DNA of 64,000 nt from Pseudomonas rustica (GTDB lineage: Bacteria > Pseudomonadota > Gammaproteobacteria > Pseudomonadales > Pseudomonadaceae): the NCBI RefSeq assembly GCF_018336155.1, contig NZ_JAGYHF010000006.1, forward strand, positions 186,001 through 250,000. Reading direction: 5' to 3'. Positions 29,672 to 38,524 of the stretch are shown here, piece by piece (positions within the stretch are counted from its first letter, which is position 1; every line of letters starts with the position of its first letter). Under the pieces are notes generated by a model. It did not search any database and was not told the origin of the DNA. It saw nothing but the letters and a program-made list of their open reading frames with translations. The translations under genes and the position numbers were made by a program.

Positions 29672-30491
29672 GTCTGATTTTTCCCCGCTAAACATCTTTA
29701 AATCCCAAGCTAAACAGCTTGCTCGTGATCAGGGCCTGAAGCTTTCTGTCGCTCAAGAAACCCTTGTGCAAAAAGCGGGCTTCGCTGATTACCATGAGTT
29801 TTCTGTCGTCGCCCAACGGAACCTCAAGGATCCGCGTCTGATGTTGGCCGTTTTTGGGATCAAAGACTTTTCCCAAGCGATCCATGAGGATGATGTCTAC
29901 GCCAACCTGGATCTAGAATTGGAGGATCAGCTCTCCGGCGCGATTGCGGATACCAATGCGAGTGGATTCACTATTGATGCTCTTGAAGTTGAAACCGCTG
30001 ACTACAGCGACGCAACCGGGAAGCTTTCTTTAGAGGTTTCCCTGACCTACCAGGGGCAGCAAGATCAGGAGAGGATGTATCACGGTGCAGCGTTCTATCT
30101 CAAAGCCACGGTCGAATTGCTACGCCGTGATGGTATATGGCTGCTTGCTGAGAAAGGTGTGGTCATCTCCAGCGGTGAATCTGATGCTGACCGCGACCGT
30201 AGATCTGAGCAGGAGTATTGGGCAACCGTGGAAGAAGCCCGGAGTAGTAACCGGATGTCCATGGCTCAAGCGCTTGCTATTGAGCTGGGGATATCTGTCG
30301 ATGACGCCGAGCTTTTGTCCGGAGCAGAGATCACGACTAACGAATCGGATGACGGGCTCGTATATAGCTACTGGATCAATCTCGAACCGGAAGCTGAAGG
30401 CGAGCTGAGAGCAGACCTGCTTGCGCGATTCGGCTCTCTGGAGTACGAGTTAGACCCAAACTTCTTCGATGATGTTGAGCACGAGTTCTGA
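29670..30491 (+). CDS. Hypothetical acidic protein with N-terminal helical domain
   Basis: 273 residues, strongly acidic. The N-terminus (about 7-50), FKSQAKQLARDQGLKLSVAQ... with GFADYHEFSVV, resembles the short helical segment found at the start of several island proteins and glyoxalase-related proteins (K-x-A-K-x-L then A-x-x-x-G-F-x-x-x-x-x). The rest has two alpha/beta parts with no known motif. It is followed by a hairpin terminator. Function unknown. Confidence 0.7.
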   Translation: MSDFSPLNIFKSQAKQLARDQGLKLSVAQETLVQKAGFADYHEFSVVAQRNLKDPRLMLAVFGIKDFSQAIHEDDVYANLDLELEDQLSGAIADTNASGFTIDALEVETADYSDATGKLSLEVSLTYQGQQDQERMYHGAAFYLKATVELLRRDGIWLLAEKGVVISSGESDADRDRRSEQEYWATVEEARSSNRMSMAQALAIELGISVDDAELLSGAEITTNESDDGLVYSYWINLEPEAEGELRADLLARFGSLEYELDPNFFDDVEHEF

Positions 30492-30505
30492 AATCAATGA
30501 GGAAG

Positions 30506-30526
30506 TGGCCAGCTGAAAGCTGGCCA
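30506..30526 (+). terminator. Hairpin after the 273-residue gene
   Basis: TGGCCAGCT / AGCTGGCCA form a perfect 9-bp stem with a GAA loop, 15 bases after the stop. The T-tail is weak (TTC), so it is either a modest terminator or an mRNA-end hairpin. A second hairpin, built on AACCGG / CCGGTAGACCGG near 30730-30755, probably ends the leftward gene. Confidence 0.6.
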
Positions 30527-30761
30527 TTCAAAACAACCTCACTCACATCTCTGCTCACAAAAAATGGCCCCTCTTTACCGGATTTACCTATCTTCTGGCC
30601 GACAGCCAGCAGATAGTGATCGACCTTTCGTGAGCGTTCCACGCAGCAGATTCTGCCAATGCGCTGAAGGGCTGTGTGAGCGCTTCGATCCTGTCCACGG
30701 GAGACACCATCGACGCTTCCCGTCGTAACAAGAAACCGGCCCGGTAGACCGGCTTCCTGAG

Positions 30762-31550
30762 TCATCTAAACTTTACGAACTGGGGATGAGCTTGCTGAAG
30801 GTAGTCTTTGACAAGACCCGTGATGAACTGATGGCCTTCATCAATCGTCATTGATACCTGCGCGGGCTGTTGCATCATTTCTTGAAAGCCGTGCCTAGCA
30901 TCGAACCCGTTCAAACTGAAATTGTTGGCTGAACAGGTGAATTTCTTCTCTTTTCGCTTGCTTCTAAAAGCCTTTAGACCCTTCCGCCTTTCCCATGTCT
31001 CAAGAGTGTCCAGTATCTTGTAGTAGGTGATCCAACTGCTGTCTTGGTCGAGAAATTTGAGGAAGAGGTAAATATCCTCATGCTCAGCGGCCAGCATCAT
31101 AAGGCTGATTTTCTGTGATGTGCCAAGAGCCTTCCTGAGATCATCGGCCCAAGCTTGGCTGGAGACAGCAGGCTTGGTAAGCATCCCCGGAATGTTCCTT
31201 TTTTCTTGCCTAGCGAGCTCGCCCCCCTCAAGCAGGATCTTGTAGATACTCAGCTTGTATGGTTCGCGCTCCAACAGCGTCGATGCACCATTGAAAAGAC
31301 TCAAAAGCTCATAGGTGATCTGCCAGACTCCTTCCTGAGTTTGACCCTCGAACAGATTTGAATTAAATCGGAAGTCGTCGTTAGGGCAGTCGTTCCAGTC
31401 ATCTACTCCCCCCCAGAGCCTGAAGTAATTGATGCTGTGCCCCCATGTGCAAAGCTGCCTGATCTCCTGCGGGTCGCCGTTGAGCAACACTTCCCAATCA
31501 CCTTGCATTTGCATCAGATCCCCCCAAACTTGAGATCCAGATGCTAGCAA
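30762..31550 (-). CDS. Hypothetical protein
   Basis: 262 residues; the start may be at M13 (MQMQGDWEVLLNGDPQ) or even earlier. It has an acidic, Trp-rich N-terminal half (CTWGHSINYFRLWGGVDDWNDC) and a helical C-terminal half with a basic patch (RRKGLKAFRSKRKEKKF). No known motif seen, no membrane segment. It lies alone, leftward, with paired operator-like palindromes 260 bases upstream. Function unknown. Confidence 0.65.
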   Translation of the reverse strand: MLASGSQVWGDLMQMQGDWEVLLNGDPQEIRQLCTWGHSINYFRLWGGVDDWNDCPNDDFRFNSNLFEGQTQEGVWQITYELLSLFNGASTLLEREPYKLSIYKILLEGGELARQEKRNIPGMLTKPAVSSQAWADDLRKALGTSQKISLMMLAAEHEDIYLFLKFLDQDSSWITYYKILDTLETWERRKGLKAFRSKRKEKKFTCSANNFSLNGFDARHGFQEMMQQPAQVSMTIDEGHQFITGLVKDYLQQAHPQFVKFR

Positions 31551-31810
31551 AAAAAGCAGTCAGTAACCGGCCCTCCTGGGCTCCCAAAGTTATCCGTAGC
31601 TGGCAACCGGAGATGATTGATCAAGAGCATCCCGTTTCCCGAAGCACATTGGATTGGATGCAAGCTATCTAACCGCGCACCTTGAAATCAGGCTTCGGTC
31701 TGGTGTTGTTTGGTTAGGTGAGATGCCAGCTGAGCAGTCATGGTGCAGGTCGCAGCTGGTGAGGGATGTGAAGCCTTCCTCTCATCGTAGTCTGCATTCC
31801 GTCGCTCAGC

Positions 31811-31877
31811 TTAATGTGCCCAAATAGGGTCATTAAGCCTAAAAATTGTGGTTAATGTGCCGTATTAGGGACATTAG
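31811..31877. promoter_or_regulatory. Two near-identical palindromic operators 41 bases apart
   Basis: Both sites are 26 bases with arms TTAATGTGCC... and ...GGG(T/A)CATTA(A/G). Site 1 is 31811-31836, site 2 is 31852-31877; the spacing of 41 bases equals about four helical turns, so two repressor dimers would sit on the same face of DNA. They precede the leftward 262-residue gene by about 260 bases; the binding protein is not identified. Confidence 0.75.
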
Positions 31878-31937
31878 CCTGGCTCGTCACACGGGGCATA
31901 TCCACAGCATTCTGCGTCCAGACGGCGGTTAATACTC

Positions 31938-32452
31938 TTAGTCGCTAGGCTCATGGCGAGCCCAGCGCAACGTAGCTATCGACATGAATTGCCTAATAGC
32001 CAACGCACCACGTTCATTTCTGGCTTTCGACCCAGGCACGGTCAGCGCTGCCTCTACCTTGGCACGACTTGCTTCGTACATTGCAAATGCGTTGAACTCA
32101 GAATCAAGCAGTACCAAGAGCACAGTATCAAAGGGTTGTCGTAGATCAATTGCACCCATACGGCCCGTAATCTTTTGCGGGTTCAGGATACAGCGCCCCT
32201 TGATCTTGATTCTCGCGACGCCAACTTCCAGCGTCTCTGTAGCGTCGTAACCTGCCTGCCTTGCAGGATGTAGTAACAGGCCGAGTCTAGTGGCAGCTTC
32301 GTACTCTGCGATCTCGCCTGTCACGCCCAGCGGCTTGCCGGTCAGGCGATAGAATCTACGCGCGAGCACCTGGCCTCTTTCAAGATCTCTAGGATTTCAT
32401 CCTGGATCAATGCAGCCTGCTGAGGTTCGTTGCCATGACTGAGCTCAGTCAT
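31938..32452 (-). pseudogene. DUF6998-like gene with a one-base frameshift
   Basis: The ATG at 32450-32452 overlaps the stop of the DUF3800 gene (ATGACTGA), so the two are coupled. That frame reads MTELSHGNEPQQAALIQDEI... up to KEAR and then shifts. The next frame, from about 32369, reads LARRFYRLTGKPLGVTGEIA..., then GYDATETLEVGVARIKIKGR, the conserved core of a DUF6998-like family (recalled). One extra G in CCAGGTG would restore a single protein of about 170 residues. Either the gene is inactivated, translation starts at the internal GTG (143 residues), or the base is a sequencing error. The core may contribute a restriction-like fold (inference). Confidence 0.75.
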
Positions 32453-33617
32453 CTGCAAACGCCTCGAGCGCAGTGAGCAGCTTGGCAAGCTCAGTCAGGT
32501 TGGCTGCAGTCACGATGTCATATTCTCCTCGACTACTCAGCCGATACACCTCTCGAGCCTTTTTGACACGTTCCAGCAGAGGGACGACTATGCCTGACGC
32601 CCTTTCCAGAAACTCGTTGATGTCAGCCCGTGTCTGAGGAATTTTGTAGCCTTTGGCCGCGCTTGTGATAATCACGTCCGAATCGCGAAGCTTGGCGATG
32701 CCGCTGGAGCGGATCCTCTGGTCGTTGATATCTCCGAAGCCGCTATCTTTTAGGTGGCCGACTATTTCTGCGGTTGGCACGTAGTCTTTGGTGACGAATT
32801 CGCTTTGGAATCTCAGGAACCGCAAGATGCTCAGCTGCAGGCGCTCATCCTCATTAGGGTGCTCACCAGCCCGTTCGCTAAAAAGGTCAGCCTGGCGGAG
32901 AGCTTCTTGGTGTACCTGGTAGTCTGCATACCCAGATTCATCCGCCGGCGGCGGCAGAAGAGACTGGTACTTGGATGGCCACTCAAGCATTCCAAGGGTC
33001 AGGCTTCGTAGAATCTTTTTGTAGGCAAGAACTGCTTCTTCCGATGCTTTCTCTTCGTAGATCTGAGCGACTGAGCCAGCAAAAAAATCTGCAACCTGAA
33101 CCAAGACGTTGTCCTTACTGGCCATCGTCTGGAAGGCATCCTTATCGCCAAATAGGTCGTCCACGAATCGTTCTGCAACGTAGCTTTTGAGGCTCTCCTG
33201 AAATTCCTGGCCACCATGTTCGTCTACGACCATCTGGAGGTCAGGGTATGCGCGGAACAAACGTTCATAGAGCAACCCGTTCACGTATTTTATGAACGAG
33301 GTCTTGATACGGAGGCCGCCGTCTTTGTGAATTCGAGACTTATCAACGACGGTGAAATAGAGCTTGAATGGCAGCTCAGCTAGCTCGTTGAGGATTCGGG
33401 CACGGCGATCTGAATCTTTGGGCTTCAGATTGCTAGATTTGATCTCGCCTGTTTGAAAATGACGCATGCGGAGTGCTTCAGCTTGGGCATAAGCAGCTTC
33501 CAGATCTTTCTCTGCCACCAGAATGGAGCACACGATGAAGAAGCCCGAGCTTCCTCCCTTTGACGTATCAAGGTCGGAATTCCCGGACTCATCCACGAAT
33601 GCATACGTTCTGTCCAT
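32445..33617 (-). CDS. DUF3800 protein (RNase-H-like fold predicted)
   Basis: 390 residues. It begins MDRTYAFVDESGNSDLD; the DESG at 9-12 and later TVVDKSRI, MVVDEHGGQ and LVQVADFFAGSVAQI are the DUF3800 markers, acidic residues thought to form a nuclease-like active site. A C-terminal extension of about 130 residues (AGEHPNEDE onward) looks like a winged-helix plus helical tail. DUF3800 genes are common in islands and near defence systems. It is coupled to the frameshifted downstream gene. Confidence 0.85.
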   Translation of the reverse strand: MDRTYAFVDESGNSDLDTSKGGSSGFFIVCSILVAEKDLEAAYAQAEALRMRHFQTGEIKSSNLKPKDSDRRARILNELAELPFKLYFTVVDKSRIHKDGGLRIKTSFIKYVNGLLYERLFRAYPDLQMVVDEHGGQEFQESLKSYVAERFVDDLFGDKDAFQTMASKDNVLVQVADFFAGSVAQIYEEKASEEAVLAYKKILRSLTLGMLEWPSKYQSLLPPPADESGYADYQVHQEALRQADLFSERAGEHPNEDERLQLSILRFLRFQSEFVTKDYVPTAEIVGHLKDSGFGDINDQRIRSSGIAKLRDSDVIITSAAKGYKIPQTRADINEFLERASGIVVPLLERVKKAREVYRLSSRGEYDIVTAANLTELAKLLTALEAFADD

Positions 33618-33678
33618 GAGCTTGCTCCATCAACAACGTACTGAGTGCGGTGGGTCGCCCAATGGCAAGGTGGCGAAC

Positions 33679-34047
33679 TTAGTTCGTCGCAGTGGTACTG
33701 CCTGGAGCGGGGCCTTCGCTGAACGTGTAGTTGATGACCACGTCATTTCGGATCAAGACGTCGAGAGTTTTCTGGGTGCCCCTAGTCGTCACCTTCATGG
33801 TGACCACGTAGCTTTGAGCATGGGCTGAGCCATTGGTGTAGGTGTAGATCCACTTTTCGTCAGTCTCGCTGACTGCGCTCTTGGCGTAGGGCTCACCAAA
33901 CAGGGACTTCAACTCGGTAGTCGTCGTTTTGCCTTTGGTGATGCTAGCTACACTGGCCGACGGAAAGTCTCGTCCTGCGGTGTAGTGGGACGTAGCGCAA
34001 CCGCCGAGCGCGACACACACACCCATTACTGCGATGAGCTTTTTCAT
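33679..34047 (-). CDS. Small lipoprotein, SmpA/BamE-like domain
   Basis: 122 residues. A lipoprotein signal, MKKLIAVMGVCVALGGC, is followed by a region resembling the SmpA/OmlA (BamE-like) fold: ITKGKTTTTELKSLFGEP (about 36-53), typical helix-turn-helix-like start, then beta strands DEKWIYTYTNG. Stand-alone copies occur widely in islands; the role is unknown. It is separate from the neighbours in function. Confidence 0.75.
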   Translation of the reverse strand: MKKLIAVMGVCVALGGCATSHYTAGRDFPSASVASITKGKTTTTELKSLFGEPYAKSAVSETDEKWIYTYTNGSAHAQSYVVTMKVTTRGTQKTLDVLIRNDVVINYTFSEGPAPGSTTATN

Positions 34048-34119
34048 ATCCTTCCTTGATCGTAGAAAGCTTTAAATCTAGCTGGCATCGAGGCTAAAAG
34101 CCATCACCAAGGTGATCAG

Positions 34120-34572
34120 CTACTTTCGTGCATTCGCAGATAATGCTTTGCACATGTAGCAAGCCGAGCCAGGGCAAAGCCCCCTGAACTGCTCCGTCTG
34201 AGAAATAAGAGGTGGCGCAGAGCCTTGTTGATTTACTGCATAGCCCTGCTGCTTAAAAAAGCCTGAAGCAGTTGTTGTCAGCAAATGAAATCGAGCGATT
34301 CCCTGCTCGGCGGCTTTCGCTTCAATGACCCGAAGCACCGCGACACCGACCCCCTTCGATCTGAATGTCGACACTACGACCAGAGAACGCAACAACCCGT
34401 CCGTACCATGCGTTTCGAATCCTCCCCATGCGACCGTCTCGCTATCCAGTGTGAACTCAAAAAAGGTTCGGCCTGGAAGATCAATATCGCCTGCTGGAAG
34501 GTCAGCAGATTTCAGTGCATCGCGAAAGCGCTGCGACTGCCCTCCGGCTATTTCCGTTGCCTGGATCATCAT
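34120..34572 (-). CDS. arsN2: Arsenic-cluster GNAT acetyltransferase ArsN2
   Basis: 150 residues. The acetyl-CoA-binding segment is STFRSKGVGVAVLRVIEAKA (about 70-89). The C-terminal LCPGSACYMCK matches the ArsN2 signature (F-R-x-L-C-P-x-S-A). ArsN2-type proteins are found only in arsenic operons; activity on an organic arsenical or thiol-arsenic compound is suspected but unproved for this one. It is divergent from the rightward ars genes, across a 140-base gap with the operator-like repeat. Confidence 0.88.
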   Translation of the reverse strand: MMIQATEIAGGQSQRFRDALKSADLPAGDIDLPGRTFFEFTLDSETVAWGGFETHGTDGLLRSLVVVSTFRSKGVGVAVLRVIEAKAAEQGIARFHLLTTTASGFFKQQGYAVNQQGSAPPLISQTEQFRGLCPGSACYMCKALSANARK

Positions 34573-34647
34573 ACCCCCTCCCTCCTCTGATCACCGTTAT
34601 GCCGACACGCATGGAACGTTAGAGCACATGCCGAAACAGCAGACATC

Positions 34648-34667
34648 ATATTCGCTTTACCGAATAT
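34648..34667. promoter_or_regulatory. Palindrome in the ars divergent promoter region, possible ArsR operator
   Basis: ATATTCG and CGAATAT are exact inverse arms around CTTTAC, in an AT-rich region with further copies of ATATTCG nearby (34663-34690). Placed 46 bases before the first rightward ars start codon, as expected for an ArsR site controlling both directions. Confidence 0.65.
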
Positions 34668-34712
34668 TCGCCAAAGCGTATATTCGATTTTCCATATGCG
34701 TCGAGTTCCACA

Positions 34713-35135
34713 ATGAGCCCTGCTATCAAAGTGCTTTTCGTGTGCGTTGCCAACTCAGCCCGCTCCTTGCTTGCAGAGGCTTTGCTGCGGCACACCGACC
34801 CGCGCTTCGAGGCCTTCAGCGCAGGGTCTGAACCGTCTGAGGTTGATCCGCGCACGACTCAGGCATTGGAGGCAGTTGGAGCCGATGCAACGGGCCTGCG
34901 CAGCAAGTCCCTCAGCGAGTTTCAAGCTGATCGATTCGATTACGTAATCACTCTTTGTGATAAATCCGCAAGCGAGTGCCTACCAATGCCTAATGCAGGT
35001 GAAATCATTGCCTGGGATTTTCCTGACCCAGTAACCAGCGATGATCCTGGCGCATTTCGCCACACGCTCCACGACATCCACGAGCGCATCAAGCTCTTCG
35101 TTTTGGTCAAGACCAAACACCTGGAGGATCTGTGA
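34713..35135 (+). CDS. ArsC-like low-molecular-weight phosphatase-family protein
   Basis: 140 residues. The N-terminal loop FVCVANSARSLLAEALLR carries C-x5-R in the form CVANSARS, that of LMW-phosphatase/arsenate-reductase proteins. FDYVITLCDKSASECLP and AWDFPDP follow, as in thioredoxin-coupled ArsC. It is the first gene rightwards and overlaps arsR by 4 bases (GTGA). Probably an arsenate reductase or an arsenic-linked phosphatase-like protein; the two later Cys needed for the full thioredoxin mechanism are partly present. Confidence 0.82.
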   Translation: MSPAIKVLFVCVANSARSLLAEALLRHTDPRFEAFSAGSEPSEVDPRTTQALEAVGADATGLRSKSLSEFQADRFDYVITLCDKSASECLPMPNAGEIIAWDFPDPVTSDDPGAFRHTLHDIHERIKLFVLVKTKHLEDL

Positions 35136-35488
35136 CAGAACCTATGAACCCCACCACCTTATTCAAGTGCCTGGCGGATGACACCCGAGCAAAAATTTCG
35201 CTGCTTGTCGTGAGTGAAGGTGAGCTGTGTGTTTGCGAGCTAACGGCAGCACTCGACCTGAGTCAGCCAAAGATTTCTCGTCATTTGGCGCTGCTGCGCT
35301 CTGCCGGTTTGCTGTTGGATCGTCGCCAAGGCCAATGGGTGTACTACCGGCTGAATCCTGATTTGCCCACGTGGGTGACTGCAGTTTTGAAGGAAGTGGT
35401 AGACGCCAATCAGCAATGGCTGGAAACCGAGGCTAAGCGCCTCTGCGGCATGAACGACCGTCCGATCAACCAAGCCGTGTGTAGCTGA
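35132..35488 (+). CDS. arsR: Arsenic-responsive repressor ArsR
   Basis: 118 residues. GTG start at 35132, chosen because GGAGG lies 5 bases upstream and GTGA overlaps the previous stop; an ATG at 35144 is the alternative. ELCVCELTAAL (about 30-40) holds the Cys-x-Cys that binds As(III), next to the recognition helix LSQPKISRHLALLRSAGLLL. ArsR leaves the operator when arsenite binds, turning on the ars genes. Confidence 0.93.
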   Translation: MTEPMNPTTLFKCLADDTRAKISLLVVSEGELCVCELTAALDLSQPKISRHLALLRSAGLLLDRRQGQWVYYRLNPDLPTWVTAVLKEVVDANQQWLETEAKRLCGMNDRPINQAVCS

Positions 35489-35512
35489 TTCACGCCCAAC
35501 CGGATTAATGAA

Positions 35513-36796
35513 ATGCTGATTGCCGTATTGATCTTTATCGCCACCATCGTCCTTGTCATCTGGCAGCCCAAGGGGCTTGGGGTGGGCTGGAGTGCGATGT
35601 TCGGTGCCATCGTGGCGTTGCTGGCAGGTGTCGTTACCCTTGCCGACATACCAGAGGTTTGGCGCATTGTCTGGAATGCCACTGGGACTTTCATCGCGGT
35701 CATCATCATTAGTCTGCTGCTTGATGAGGCAGGTTTTTTCAAGTGGGCTGCGCTGCATGTGGCCCGATGGGGAGGCGGGAGCACCCGCAAGCTGTTCGCA
35801 TTTATCGTCCTGCTGGGCGCAGCGGTGTCGGCCCTGTTCGCCAATGACGGAGCAGCATTGATCCTCACACCCATTGTGATCGCGATGTTGCTGGCGTTGC
35901 GTTTTTCTCCTGCGGCCACTTTGGCATTCGTCATGGCAGCTGGTTTTATCGCCGATACGGCGAGCTTACCGCTGGTGGTTTCCAACCTGGTCAACATCGT
36001 CTCTGCCGACTACTTCGATATCGGCTTCAACGAATATGCTTCGATCATGGTGCCGGTAAACATCGTCAGCGTGGCGGCGACATTAGCCATGCTGTTATGG
36101 TTTTTCCGCAAGGATTTACCAAAGACGTATGACCTCAACCAACTGGACAATCCGGACGAGGCAATCCACGACCGGGCCACTTTCGTAGCTGGCTGGTGGG
36201 TGTTGGCACTACTCCTGATCGGCTTCTTTGTCATTGAGCCACTGGGGGTGCCAATCAGCGCCATTGCAGCAGTCTGTGCATTCATTCTTTACATCATCGC
36301 GGCTCGTGGTCACGCCATCAATACAAGCAAGGTACTCAAAGAGGCGCCATGGCAGGTAGTGATCTTTTCTTTGGGTATGTACCTGGTTGTTTATGGTCTG
36401 AAGAACGCCGGTCTGACCGACCACATTGCACAGATCCTGAACGTGTTCGCCGGTTATGGCGTTTGGGGCGCGTCCCTTGGTACAGGGCTGCTAACAGCGT
36501 TGCTGTCTTCGATCATGAACAACATGCCCACCGTTCTGGTAGGTGCCTTATCCATTCATGCCGCTGAAGTCGATGGTGTAGTCCAGCAAGCGATGGTTTA
36601 CGCCAACATCATCGGCTGCGATTTGGGCCCGAAGATCACTCCAATTGGGAGCTTGGCAACTCTGTTGTGGCTGCACGTGCTCGCCCGGAAAAACATAACG
36701 ATCAGTTGGGGTTACTACTTCAAGACTGGGATCGTGCTGACCGTACCCATCCTCGTCGCCACATTGTCCGCCCTGGCACTGCGCCTCAGTTTCTGA
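35513..36796 (+). CDS. arsB: Arsenite efflux transporter ArsB
   Basis: 427 residues, about 11-12 hydrophobic segments, family length. [21 protein letters not shown] and [20 protein letters not shown] are typical ArsB segments of the IT-superfamily arsenite/H+ antiporters. It exports arsenite made by the ArsC enzymes in the same operon. It starts 25 bases after arsR. Confidence 0.96.
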   Translation: MLIAVLIFIATIVLVIWQPKGLGVGWSAMFGAIVALLAGVVTLADIPEVWRIVWNATGTFIAVIIISLLLDEAGFFKWAALHVARWGGGSTRKLFAFIVLLGAAVSALFANDGAALILTPIVIAMLLALRFSPAATLAFVMAAGFIADTASLPLVVSNLVNIVSADYFDIGFNEYASIMVPVNIVSVAATLAMLLWFFRKDLPKTYDLNQLDNPDEAIHDRATFVAGWWVLALLLIGFFVIEPLGVPISAIAAVCAFILYIIAARGHAINTSKVLKEAPWQVVIFSLGMYLVVYGLKNAGLTDHIAQILNVFAGYGVWGASLGTGLLTALLSSIMNNMPTVLVGALSIHAAEVDGVVQQAMVYANIIGCDLGPKITPIGSLATLLWLHVLARKNITISWGYYFKTGIVLTVPILVATLSALALRLSF

Positions 36797-36812
36797 ATCA
36801 AGGAATCGTCTG

Positions 36813-37283
36813 ATGAAAGTCTTGTTCATGTGCACCCACAACAGCTGCCGCAGCATTCTGTCCGAGGCGCTTTTCAACCACTTGGCGCCCGAGGGTGTAG
36901 AAGCAGTCAGCTCAGGAAGCTTTCCCAGTGGCCGGGTGAATCAACGGGCATTGCAAACGCTGGAGGCGGCGGGTATCTCCACGGCGGGCTTGAGCAGCAA
37001 GGCTTCGGATGCTTTTGAAGGCTCACCTCCAGACATCGTGATCACTGTCTGTGACCGGGCAGCGGGTGAGGCATGCCCAATCTTCTTTGGGCCAGCTTTG
37101 AAGGCGCATTGGGGTCTGGCCGACCCGTCTGACGCTAGCGGTTCGCAAGCCGAGATCACCGCAGCGTTTGAAACCACACTCGCCAAAATTCACGAGCGCG
37201 TGAGCGCGTTTCTTGCGCTGCCACTGAAGACCATCAGCGCTGAACAGTTGAAAGCTGAACTGAACCGCATCGGTTCGCTTTAA
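36813..37283 (+). CDS. arsC: Arsenate reductase, LMW-phosphatase type
   Basis: 156 residues. [17 protein letters not shown] is the catalytic P-loop (C-x5-R), and a second conserved Cys lies at [13 protein letters not shown]. Cys 82-89-like resolving residues are consistent with thiol-coupled reduction of arsenate to arsenite. It begins 16 bases after arsB, so is cotranscribed. Confidence 0.92.
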   Translation: MKVLFMCTHNSCRSILSEALFNHLAPEGVEAVSSGSFPSGRVNQRALQTLEAAGISTAGLSSKASDAFEGSPPDIVITVCDRAAGEACPIFFGPALKAHWGLADPSDASGSQAEITAAFETTLAKIHERVSAFLALPLKTISAEQLKAELNRIGSL

Positions 37284-37330
37284 AGATCAACCGAGGCGGC
37301 ACCCAACCAGGCGCCGCCTTAGGAGTTTAT

Positions 37331-38044
37331 ATGCAAGACACATTGCCGAACGTACACGCCGACCTGATCGACATTCCGTCGCTGGAGCAACTGTCGCCTC
37401 GCACGCCTTCGCTCCATAAACCTCGCATTCTTCTGCTGTATGGATCAACGCGAGAACGCTCATTTAGCCGATTAGTCACGCAAGAGGCGGCACGCCTGCT
37501 GAATGAGTTTGGTGCTGAAACCAAGATCTTTGACCCAGCGGGTCTGCCGCTGCCGGATGACGCTCCCGACACACATCCCAAGGTCGCTGAGCTGCGCGAG
37601 CTGATGCAATGGTCTGAGGGGCAGGTATGGTGCTCCCCTGAGCGTCACGGCTCCATGAGTGCAGTATTCAAAGCCCAAATTGACTGGGTTCCGCTGGCGA
37701 TAGGTGCTGTACGACCTACGCAAGGAAAGACCCTTGCAGTGATGCAGGTATGCGGTGGCTCGCAATCTTTCAACGTGGTTAATCAGCTGCGCGTACTGGG
37801 CCGATGGATGCGGATGTTCACCATCCCAAACCAATCTTCGGTTGCCAAGGCATTTACCGAGTTCGACGAGGCAGGTCGTATGAAGCCGTCCTCGTACTAC
37901 GACCGTCTCGTGGACGTGATGGAAGAGCTGATGAAGTTCACCCTGCTTTTGCGGGATCGCCAGGATTATTTGGTTGATCGGTACTCCGAGCGTAAAGAGT
38001 CCGCCGAAGAGCTTTCCAAACGCGTCAACCAGCGCTCCATCTAA
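37331..38044 (+). CDS. arsH: ArsH NADPH-dependent FMN flavoprotein
   Basis: 237 residues. [25 protein letters not shown] (about 37-61) is the FMN phosphate-binding loop of ArsH, and [20 protein letters not shown] follows. ArsH enzymes oxidise trivalent organoarsenicals. It starts after an AGGAG about 6 bases upstream. Confidence 0.96.
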   Translation: MQDTLPNVHADLIDIPSLEQLSPRTPSLHKPRILLLYGSTRERSFSRLVTQEAARLLNEFGAETKIFDPAGLPLPDDAPDTHPKVAELRELMQWSEGQVWCSPERHGSMSAVFKAQIDWVPLAIGAVRPTQGKTLAVMQVCGGSQSFNVVNQLRVLGRWMRMFTIPNQSSVAKAFTEFDEAGRMKPSSYYDRLVDVMEELMKFTLLLRDRQDYLVDRYSERKESAEELSKRVNQRSI

Positions 38045-38064
38045 CGTCATTACGAGGAAGCGAT

Positions 38065-38487
38065 ATGAGCCAGATCACGATCTACCACAACCCAGAATGC
38101 GGCACCTCTCGCAACACCTTGGAGTTGATCCGTAACAGCGGGGAAGAACCGACGGTTATCGAGTACCTGAAGACCCCGCCTGATCGCACCACACTTGCAA
38201 GGCTCATCGGGGATATGGGTATCGGGGTGCGGGCTCTTTTGCGTATCAAAGGAACTCCGTACGAAGAGCTGGGATTGGGTGAAGCTTCGCTGACGGACGA
38301 ACAGCTCATCGATGCCATGATGGCTCACCCTATCCTGATCAATCGCCCCATCGTCGTGACGCCTTTGGGGACGCGTTTGTGTCGTCCGTCAGAAGCTGTG
38401 CTCGATTTGTTACCGCAAGAGCAGCATGGGAGTTTCGCCAAAGAGGACGGCCAAGTGGTCATTGATGAGCACGGTCGCAGAGTCTGA
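38065..38487 (+). CDS. arsC: Arsenate reductase, glutaredoxin-coupled type
   Basis: 140 residues. YHNPECGTSRNTLELIRNSG has the catalytic Cys (C12) in the NPxCGTSRNTL context typical of plasmid-R773-type ArsC, and VTPLGTRLCRPSEAVLDLL has the conserved Arg. It needs glutathione and glutaredoxin, a different mechanism from the other two ArsC proteins here. Follows arsH by 20 bases. Confidence 0.95.
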   Translation: MSQITIYHNPECGTSRNTLELIRNSGEEPTVIEYLKTPPDRTTLARLIGDMGIGVRALLRIKGTPYEELGLGEASLTDEQLIDAMMAHPILINRPIVVTPLGTRLCRPSEAVLDLLPQEQHGSFAKEDGQVVIDEHGRRV

Positions 38488-38524
38488 TACGACGACGGTG
38501 AGGTGCCGCGATTGAGCCTGGAGG

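Noticed and set aside
30376..30765. Leftward 129-codon frame whose ATG overlaps the stop of the 262-residue gene
   Set aside because: It covers a terminator-like hairpin and runs antisense into the 273-residue gene; the sequence has no protein character.
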